Origin: Streptomyces antimycoticus
GTDB lineage: Bacteria; Actinomycetota; Actinomycetes; Streptomycetales; Streptomycetaceae
Assembly: GCF_005405925.1 (NCBI RefSeq)
Contig: NZ_BJHV01000001.1
Span: forward strand, 4,092,001 to 4,156,000
Direction: 5' to 3'
DNA: 64,000 bases
This document shows positions 58,756-64,000 of this stretch, one piece after another; within the stretch, counting starts at the first letter, position 1, and the number at the start of each line of letters is the position of its first letter. A program made the translations under genes and the position numbers. The notes beneath the pieces were generated by a model. It ran no database searches. It had not been told where the DNA came from and saw nothing but the letters and a program-made list of their open reading frames with translations.

Positions 58756-58877
58756 AGTGCCTCAACGGGGAGAGAAGGGAGCCGGGACGACCAGCGTGTC
58801 ACACCTCGAAGCGGGATGGCACAGCCCGGCGGCAAAAATCGCCCACCTGGTTCCCGCCGTTCCGAGGTGGCACGTGA

Positions 58878-59051
58878 TAGGGTCCTTACTAGTTGCAGTT
58901 TTGGTACCCATGGACTTGTGTGCGCCTGACGATATGTAGCGTCCGGCGCATTTTTTGTTTCTGCCGGTCATTTCCGGATGGGGTCATTTCGGCGACTCGG
59001 GACGCGTTTCCTGCGCGTTCCGGACCGATCCCAGGTAAAAGGAGAATGACT
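58878..59051 (+). promoter_or_regulatory. Cold-shock gene promoter and long leader
   Basis: A -10-like TAGGGT lies at 58878-58883 without a good -35 box. The predicted transcript would have a leader of about 160 bases, long for Streptomyces but usual for csp genes. It contains a 9-codon frame (ATG 58910 to TAG 58939, MDLCAPDDM) that runs into a terminator-like hairpin. AAAAGGAGAA precedes the csp start. Confidence 0.5.
58921..58956 (+). terminator. Rho-independent terminator or attenuator inside the csp leader
   Basis: TGCGCCTGACG (58921-58931) pairs with CGTCCGGCGCA (58940-58950) over 10 of 11 positions. It is followed at once by six T residues (58951-58956). Such a T tract is rare at Streptomyces terminators. 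It lies about 95 bp before the cold-shock start codon, so it would end or attenuate the leader transcript. Confidence 0.75.
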
Positions 59052-59255
59052 ATGGCTACTGGCACCGTGAAGTGGTTCAACGCGGAAAAGGGCTTCGGCT
59101 TCATCGAGCAGGACGGCGGCGGCGCCGACGTCTTCGCCCACTACTCGAACATCGCCACCCAGGGCTTCCGCGAGCTGCAGGAAGGCCAGAAGGTGACCTT
59201 CGACGTCACGCAGGGCCAGAAGGGCCCGCAGGCCGAGAACATCGTTCCCGCCTGA
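59052..59255 (+). CDS. csp: Cold-shock domain protein (CspA family)
   Basis: A 67-residue single-stranded nucleic-acid-binding protein, an RNA chaperone in the cytoplasm. The motifs are complete: RNP-1 KGFGFIEQD and RNP-2 DVFAHYS, with the starting [14 protein letters not shown] and ending [13 protein letters not shown] 59052 is preceded by AAAAGGAGAA. An in-frame extension from 58893 is Cys/Arg-rich and not part of the family. A terminator-like hairpin lies in the leader and a 19-bp hairpin follows the stop, so the gene is transcribed as its own unit before the helicase gene. Confidence 0.97.
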   Translation: MATGTVKWFNAEKGFGFIEQDGGGADVFAHYSNIATQGFRELQEGQKVTFDVTQGQKGPQAENIVPA

Positions 59256-59269
59256 TAGCAGCGCCTGTC

Positions 59270-59313
59270 ACGAGCCGGGGCCCGCACCTGAAGGGGTGCG
59301 GGCCCCGGCTCGT
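59270..59313 (+). terminator. Perfect 19-bp hairpin after the cold-shock gene
   Basis: Positions 59270-59288 (ACGAGCCGGGGCCCGCACC) pair without mismatch with 59295-59313 around the loop TGAAGG. It lies 15 bp after the csp stop and 40 bp before the helicase start. It is the most stable-looking hairpin in the window and should separate the two genes or protect the csp mRNA 3' end. Confidence 0.88.
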
Positions 59314-59353
59314 ACGCATTTCCACAGACCACGCCCAGCCGAAAGGCACCGCG

Positions 59354-60745
59354 TTGACCCGATCCACCCGCTCGCACCGCCGCAAAAAACCCGTACCCTC
59401 CCGTTCCGCCGTCAGTGGGCGCCCCCGCTCATCCGGCGCAAGTGAATTCGCCCTGGCGCCCGGTTCCACCCCGGTGCTGCCCGCCGTCACCTCCTTCGCC
59501 GAGCTCGACATGCCGAAGGAGCTGATCACGGAGCTGACCCAGCAGGGCGTCACCGTGCCGTTCCCCATTCAGGCGGCCACCCTCCCGAACGCGCTCGCCG
59601 GCCGGGACGTACTGGGCCGCGGCCGCACCGGCTCCGGCAAGACCCTCGCCTTCGGCCTCGCCCTGCTGGCCCGCACCGCCGGGCAGCGCGCGGAGCCCCG
59701 CAGCCCCCTCGCGCTGGTGCTGGTCCCCACCCGGGAGCTGGCCCAGCAGGTCACCGAGGCGCTCACCCCCTATGCCCGGCGGCTGGGGCTGCGCGCGGCC
59801 ACGGTGGTCGGCGGCATGTCGATCAACCGCCAGGCCGATGCCCTGCGCAAGGGCGCGGAAGTGGTCATCGCGACCCCCGGACGCCTCTACGACCTGATCG
59901 AACGCGGCGATTGCCGGCTGGACCAGGTGCGCACCACCGTCCTCGACGAGGCCGACCAGATGGCCGACATGGGCTTCCTGCCCCAGGTGACCCGGCTGCT
60001 GCGGCAGGTCCCCGCCGACGGCCAGCGCCTGCTGTTCTCCGCGACCCTCGACCATGACATCAGCAAGCTGACGCGCCAGTTCCTCGACGACCCGGCCGTG
60101 CACTCGGTCGACCCGTCCGCCGGTGCCGTCACCACGATGGAGCACCACGTCCTGCACATCGCGGACACCGACAAGCGCTCCGTCGTCACCCGGGTGGCCG
60201 CCCGGGACGGCCGCGTCCTCCTCTTCCTGGACACCAAGCGCGCCGTGGACCGGCTCACCCGGCATCTGCTGACCAGCGGTGTACGGGCGGCCGCGCTGCA
60301 CGGCGGCAAGTCCCAGCCACAGCGCACCCGGACCCTGGACCAGTTCAGGTCCGGCCATGTCACCGCGCTGGTGGCCACGAACGTCGCGGCCCGGGGCATC
60401 CATGTGGACGATCTCGATCTCGTGGTCAATGTCGACCCGCCCGCGGACCACAAGGACTATCTGCACCGTGGCGGCCGCACCGCCCGTGCGGGCGGATCCG
60501 GCAGCGTCATCACCTTGGTCACCCCGGACCAGCGCCGGGAGATGGGCCGTCTCATGGCCGACGCGGGCATCACCCCGCAGACCGTCCAGGTCCACTCCGC
60601 CGACCCCGAACTCACCCGGATCACCGGCGCCCAGGAGCCCTCCGGCGTGCCCGTGATCATCAGCGCGCCCCAGCCCCAACCGCAGCGTGCGCGCCGTCCC
60701 GGCGCCCCCCGCCGTTCCGCCCGGAGCCGTCGGCCCGGCCGTTAG
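59354..60745 (+). CDS. DEAD-box RNA helicase
   Basis: A 463-residue ATP-dependent RNA helicase. All motifs are visible: Q motif VPFPIQAATLP, motif I GRGRTGSGKT, Ia PTRELAQQ, Ib TPGR, II DEAD, III SAT, V TNVAARGIHVDD and VI HRGGRTARAG. Both ends are basic: an N-terminal RSTRSHRRKKP stretch and an Arg/Pro-rich C-tail (RARRPGAPRRSARSRRPGR) that probably bind RNA. The TTG start at 59354 is seven bases after GAAAGG. Upstream readings run through the csp gene. With csp it forms the usual cold-adaptation neighbourhood. Confidence 0.95.
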   Translation: MTRSTRSHRRKKPVPSRSAVSGRPRSSGASEFALAPGSTPVLPAVTSFAELDMPKELITELTQQGVTVPFPIQAATLPNALAGRDVLGRGRTGSGKTLAFGLALLARTAGQRAEPRSPLALVLVPTRELAQQVTEALTPYARRLGLRAATVVGGMSINRQADALRKGAEVVIATPGRLYDLIERGDCRLDQVRTTVLDEADQMADMGFLPQVTRLLRQVPADGQRLLFSATLDHDISKLTRQFLDDPAVHSVDPSAGAVTTMEHHVLHIADTDKRSVVTRVAARDGRVLLFLDTKRAVDRLTRHLLTSGVRAAALHGGKSQPQRTRTLDQFRSGHVTALVATNVAARGIHVDDLDLVVNVDPPADHKDYLHRGGRTARAGGSGSVITLVTPDQRREMGRLMADAGITPQTVQVHSADPELTRITGAQEPSGVPVIISAPQPQPQRARRPGAPRRSARSRRPGR

Positions 60746-60865
60746 GCCTAGCCCGATACGGGGGCCCGGGCGGTGGCCGTCCGGGCCGACATCCGGAATT
60801 TCGTCATGGTCGCATCACGCCCGACCGGCGGCGGATGTCCCCATTCCCCCGTCGGAGAGGCGACA

Positions 60866-61675
60866 ATGGGCCACATGCCGATACCCAGCGCCGTGCCCAG
60901 CCGTGCCGAACTGATCGACCACCTCATCCGTACGCGCATCGCGGGCGATGTCGCCACTCCTCGTGAGAACAACCTCTCCCACTACCGCAAGCTCGCGAAC
61001 GGCGACCGCCACTACTGGCTCGGCCTGGAGCTGGGCGACCGCTGGACCGATGAGCAGGACGTGCTGGCGGTCATGGCGGAGCGGTGCGGCGTGGTGGACG
61101 ACCCGGAGTACCGCTCGGGGCAGGACACGATCGACCCGGAGCTGACGGTCGGCGCGCTGGACCGGATGGCCTCGGTGCTGCGGAAGGCGGCGGAGGCGAG
61201 CGAGCGGGTGCTGTTCGCCACCGGGCATCCGGGCGGGCTGCTGGAGGTCCACCGGGCCACGGCGGCGGCGCTGCGGGCCGCCGGCTGCGAGATCGTGGAG
61301 ATCCCGGGCGGACTGCAGGCGGACGAGGGGTATGTCTTCCAGTTCTGCGATGTGGCGATGCTGGAGCGGGGCGCCACGCTGTGGCACACCCACTCCCCCG
61401 CGCCCATGGCCGCGATCCTCGACGGGCTGGCCCACGAGGGGCGGCCGCTGCCCGATCTGGTGGTCGCCGACCACGGCTGGGCGGGCTGCGCGGGGCAGCG
61501 GGGCATCGACGCGGTCGGCTACGCGGACTGCAACGACCCGGCGCTCTTCCTCGGCGAGTCCGAGGGCACGCTGTCGGTGGTGGTCCCGCTGGACGACCAC
61601 GTCACCAGCCCGCGGTTCTACGACCCGATGACGGCGTACCTGCTGGACGCGGCGGGGCTGTCGGCCCAGTTCTGA
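60866..61675 (+). CDS. Conserved actinobacterial protein annotated as phosphatase
   Basis: A 269-residue cytoplasmic protein highly conserved in Streptomyces as I remember it, usually named phosphatase without experimental support. Characteristic segments are RIAGDVATPRENNLSHYRKL, YWLGLELGDRWTDEQDVLAV, LFATGHPGGLLEVHRATAAA, DLVVADHGWAGCAGQRG and SPRFYDPMTAYLLDAAGL. Asp, His and Gly-rich loops suggest a metal-dependent hydrolase, but I cannot assign the catalytic residues. ATG 60866 has GGAGAGG five bases upstream, better than earlier in-frame starts. It lies 120 bp after the helicase gene, same strand. Confidence 0.8.
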   Translation: MGHMPIPSAVPSRAELIDHLIRTRIAGDVATPRENNLSHYRKLANGDRHYWLGLELGDRWTDEQDVLAVMAERCGVVDDPEYRSGQDTIDPELTVGALDRMASVLRKAAEASERVLFATGHPGGLLEVHRATAAALRAAGCEIVEIPGGLQADEGYVFQFCDVAMLERGATLWHTHSPAPMAAILDGLAHEGRPLPDLVVADHGWAGCAGQRGIDAVGYADCNDPALFLGESEGTLSVVVPLDDHVTSPRFYDPMTAYLLDAAGLSAQF

Positions 61676-61766
61676 CGGCGCCGGGCCGCCGCGGCAGACG
61701 CCCGGCGGGCCCTGGCTGCCCCCGCGGGCTACCGACGAGCCCGGGCGGCCCCGCCGCCCGCCGCGC

Positions 61767-62660
61767 TCACTTCTTCTTCGCGCGCGGTACCCGCATGACG
61801 CCCTCCTGGATCACGGAGACGGCCAGCCGCCCGTCGGCGGTGAAGATACGGCCCTTGGCCAGGCCGCGCCCGCCGGACGCGGAGGGGCTCTCCTGGTCGT
61901 ACAGCAGCCAGTCGTCCACCCGGAACGGCCGGTGGAACCACATGGCGTGATCCAGGCTGGCCCCGACGATGTCGCCGACCGCCCAGCCGCCGCGCCCATG
62001 GGCGAGCAGGATGGAGTCCAGCAGCGTCATATCGGACACATAGGTCGCCAGGCAGACGTGGAGCAGGGGGTGGTCGGCGACGCCGTCCAGTTTGCCGTTG
62101 GTCCGGAACCAAACCTGCGACTTGGGCTCGCGCGGCCGTCCGACGCTGCCGAAGGGCGGCTCGTCCACGTACCGCAGATCGATCGAGGCCCGCGCCTGGA
62201 GCATCCGCTGGGTCACCCCGGGGCCGAAGAGGTGCTCATAGCGGGGCAGCAGCTCATCGGCGGTGGGCAGGGTGAGCGGGTCCGGTACGTCCGGCATCGG
62301 CTCCTGGTGCTCGAGGCCGTCCTCGTAGAGCTGGAAGGAGGCCGAGAGATGGAAGATCGGCTGCCCGTGCTGGACGGCGACCACCCGGCGGGTGGTGAAG
62401 GAGTGGCCGTCCCGGATCCGGTCGACGGTGTAGACGATGGGCGCCCCGGGGTCGCCGGGCCGCAGGAAGTACGCGTGCAGCGAATGCGCCGGGCGGTCCT
62501 CGGGGACGGTGCGGCCCGCGGCGACCAGGGCCTGGGCGGCGACCTGACCGCCGAAGACCCGCGGTACGAGGGGGGCGGCGTCGCTGGTGCCACGGAAGAT
62601 GTCCTCCTCGATCTGCTCGAGATCGAGCAGATCGAGAAGGCTCTGAAGTGCGTCATTCAT
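61767..62660 (-). CDS. tesB: Acyl-CoA thioesterase II
   Basis: A 297-residue double-hotdog thioesterase that hydrolyses acyl-CoA to free acid and CoA in the cytoplasm. Family segments are RVFGGQVAAQALVAAGRTV, SLHAYFLRPGDPGAPIVY, SFTTRRVVAVQHGQPIFHLS, SDMTLLDSILLAHG with the catalytic Asp, and DHAMWFHRPFRVDDWLLYDQ. The tail AKKK is basic. The start ATG at 62660 is unambiguous. It lies 59 bp downstream of the acyl-CoA dehydrogenase gene on the same strand, so both probably belong to one fatty-acid unit. Confidence 0.95.
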   Translation of the reverse strand: MNDALQSLLDLLDLEQIEEDIFRGTSDAAPLVPRVFGGQVAAQALVAAGRTVPEDRPAHSLHAYFLRPGDPGAPIVYTVDRIRDGHSFTTRRVVAVQHGQPIFHLSASFQLYEDGLEHQEPMPDVPDPLTLPTADELLPRYEHLFGPGVTQRMLQARASIDLRYVDEPPFGSVGRPREPKSQVWFRTNGKLDGVADHPLLHVCLATYVSDMTLLDSILLAHGRGGWAVGDIVGASLDHAMWFHRPFRVDDWLLYDQESPSASGGRGLAKGRIFTADGRLAVSVIQEGVMRVPRAKKK

Positions 62661-62719
62661 GGTTCAAGCAGTCTTGCAGAACTGGATTGCGGTCCTGTTG
62701 CCGCCGCTCATGACGGTCG

Positions 62720-63877
62720 TCACAGCCCCATCGACTTGGCGACGATGGACCGCATGACCTCGCTGGTGCCGCCGTAGATCCGGTTGACGCGGGTGTCCGC
62801 GTACAGCCGGGCTATGGGGTACTCCATCATGTAGCCGTAACCGCCGTGGAGCTGCAGGCACTTGTCGATGACGACGGCGGCGCGCTCGGTGGTGAAGAGC
62901 TTGGCGGAGGCGGCGTCGGCGGCGGTCAGCTCATCGGCGTCATGCGCGTCCAGGGCCCGGTCCACGACCGCCTGCATCGCGTCCACCTCGGACTGGCAGT
63001 CGGCGAGCACGAACTTGGTGTTCTGGAACGACGCCACCGCCTGGCCGAAGACCGTGCGGTCGCGGACGTATTCGGTGGCGAACCGGACGGCCGCCGCGGC
63101 CTGTGCGTACGCCCCGACGGCGATGCCCAGGCGCTCCTGCGGCAGATTGTGGGTGAGGTAGCCGAACGCCTTGCCCTCCTCGCCCAGCAGGTCCTCCACC
63201 GGCACCTTGACGTCGGTGAAGGAGAGCTCGGCGGTGTCGGAGGTCTTCAGGCCCAGCTTCTCCAGCTTGCGGCCGACCGCGTAGCCCTCGCTCTTGGTGT
63301 CGACCACGAGGATGGATATGCCGCCGCGGCGGTCCTCGGGGGTGGCCGGGGCGGTGCGGGCGCAGACCAGCACCCGGTCGGCCAGGACGCCGCCGGTGAT
63401 GAAGGTCTTGGCGCCGTTGAGGACGTAGTGGGTGCCGTCCTCGGAGAGCTTGGCGGTGGTCTTCATGCCCGCCAGGTCCGAGCCGGTGCCGGGCTCGGTC
63501 ATGGCGATGGCGGTCATCAGGTCGCCGGTGACGAAGGAGGGCAGCCAGCGCTGCTTCTGCTCCTCGTTGGCGTACTTGAGGAGGTACGGCAGGCACAGCG
63601 CGGTGTGGACGCTGCTGCCGCCGAAGCTGACCCCGGCGCGGGCGGTCTCCTCGGTGATGACGGCGTTGAACTTGAAGCTGGTCTCGCCCGCCCCGCCGTA
63701 CTCCTCGGGCACCTCGATGCCGAAGACACCCAGCTCGCCGAGCTTCTTGTAGAAGTCGCGCGGGGCCTGGCCGGCCTCCCGCCACTGGTCGTAGTACGGC
63801 ACGACCTCGGCCGCGATGAAGTCGCGGATGGTCTCCCGGAACGCCTCGTGGTCCTCGTTGAACACCGTGCGGCGCAT
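62720..63877 (-). CDS. Acyl-CoA dehydrogenase
   Basis: A 385-residue FAD-dependent dehydrogenase introducing the 2,3-double bond into acyl-CoA. The signatures MTEPGTGSDLAGMKTTAK (FAD/substrate loop) and QLHGGYGYMMEYPIARLYAD (C-terminal) are present. The catalytic base is expected in RIYGGTSEVM, where Glu is kept only at the TSE position, as in short/medium-chain forms. ATG 63877 has AAGGAGGG upstream, and the longer reading to 63970 is less likely. It is the first gene of the unit with tesB. An AAGCGCTT palindrome lies 95 bp upstream. Confidence 0.94.
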   Translation of the reverse strand: MRRTVFNEDHEAFRETIRDFIAAEVVPYYDQWREAGQAPRDFYKKLGELGVFGIEVPEEYGGAGETSFKFNAVITEETARAGVSFGGSSVHTALCLPYLLKYANEEQKQRWLPSFVTGDLMTAIAMTEPGTGSDLAGMKTTAKLSEDGTHYVLNGAKTFITGGVLADRVLVCARTAPATPEDRRGGISILVVDTKSEGYAVGRKLEKLGLKTSDTAELSFTDVKVPVEDLLGEEGKAFGYLTHNLPQERLGIAVGAYAQAAAAVRFATEYVRDRTVFGQAVASFQNTKFVLADCQSEVDAMQAVVDRALDAHDADELTAADAASAKLFTTERAAVVIDKCLQLHGGYGYMMEYPIARLYADTRVNRIYGGTSEVMRSIVAKSMGL

Positions 63878-63970
63878 TGGCGCGGCCCTCCTTACGGCTG
63901 AGCCGCCGCCGCTGCGCGGACCGGCCGACCGCCGTCGTGATTCCTCAACTGATAGCTTGGCGACACTCAC

Positions 63971-63990
63971 CTAAGCGCTTGCTCAGTGAA
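63971..63990. promoter_or_regulatory. Operator-like palindrome upstream of the acyl-CoA dehydrogenase
   Basis: CTAAGCGCTTGCTCAGTGAA contains AAGCGCTT (63973-63980), with TAAGCGCTTGC identical to the LacI-type site at 21294. In actinobacteria, TetR-type lipid regulators also use AGCAAGCGCT-like sites, which suits this gene better. The window ends 10 bp later. Confidence 0.4.
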
Positions 63991-64000
63991 AGCTACCCGT

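Noticed and set aside
58667..58939. Plus-strand frame opposite the SCO5918-family gene
   Set aside because: It shares sequence with the recognised minus-strand gene and has no family. Only its last nine codons might matter as a leader peptide.
58893..59051. N-terminal extension of the cold-shock protein
   Set aside because: The extra residues are Cys/Arg-rich and outside the family. The ATG at 59052 has a perfect binding site.
1..64000. tRNA, rRNA, insertion sequence or prophage genes
   Set aside because: I read for cloverleaf-like sequences, transposase motifs and phage structural genes and saw none. A covariance-model scan would be needed to exclude a small RNA gene.

Overview
The window is chromosomal DNA from a Streptomyces or a very close relative. 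The G+C content is very high, with strong third-position G/C bias. Genes start with GTG, TTG or ATG behind purine-rich ribosome binding sites, and ATGA/GTGA overlaps are frequent. Several genes have typical Streptomyces partners: a ribose permease/binding-protein fusion, a small SCO5918-type gene next to a cold-shock gene and a DEAD-box helicase, MmyB-type regulators, and a VanJ-like phosphatase. I see no rRNA, tRNA, insertion sequence, prophage or CRISPR array.

Layout. 1-1503 is most of a RecD2-type helicase gene. 1714-7565 is a complete ribose operon: LacI-type regulator, ATPase, fused permease/binding protein, ribokinase and pyranase. 8014-9456 is an ECF sigma factor with two small proline-rich membrane or secreted proteins. 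9476-22512 is a large sugar/polysaccharide catabolic cluster: LacI regulator, lipoprotein plus two permeases, two Gfo/Idh/MocA oxidoreductases, DUF6807 (PmoA-like), cupin, DUF993, TIM-barrel isomerase, DUF624 and a Tat-exported lyase-like protein. 22661-24916 holds two Cys-containing small proteins and a TPR-type XRE regulator. 25024-31240 holds two MmyB regulators (one beside a dead SDR gene, one beside an aldo/keto reductase), a MarR-GNAT fusion and a methyltransferase. 31623-34628 is a sugar isomerase and an EamA exporter with a divergent LysR regulator. 34947-41268 has a macrolide-type glycosyltransferase, a GH3 lipoprotein, an SDR, an S37-type peptidase and a small unknown protein. 41434-46669 is a full-length ABC exporter opposite an AraC regulator. 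47287-51550 is a NarL-type two-component system, an acyltransferase and a DUF1023 hydrolase. 51884-57262 is an M1 peptidase, an OmpR-type two-component system and a VanJ-like phosphatase. 57298-61675 is an ArsR/SRPBCC pair, the cold-shock/DEAD-box region and a conserved protein. 61767-63877 is TesB and an acyl-CoA dehydrogenase.

Working together. The ribose operon is probably controlled by its own LacI-type protein through twin sites just upstream of that gene. The catabolic cluster probably imports a depolymerised glycan product, oxidises and isomerises it in two oxidoreductase-led units, and is repressed through AAGCGCTT sites. The substrate is not recognisable, and this cluster is the best candidate for an undescribed pathway. 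The cold-shock gene has a terminator-like hairpin with a T6 tract inside its leader and a 19-bp hairpin after its stop, which suggests attenuation or a small RNA.

Two patterns run through the window. First, six genes are broken by what looks like one missing base in a run of 4-5 C or G, so homopolymer base-calling error is the likely cause. Second, at least ten short tandem repeats (11-23 bp) sit at gene ends, gene starts or just beside genes, some adding repeated peptides.
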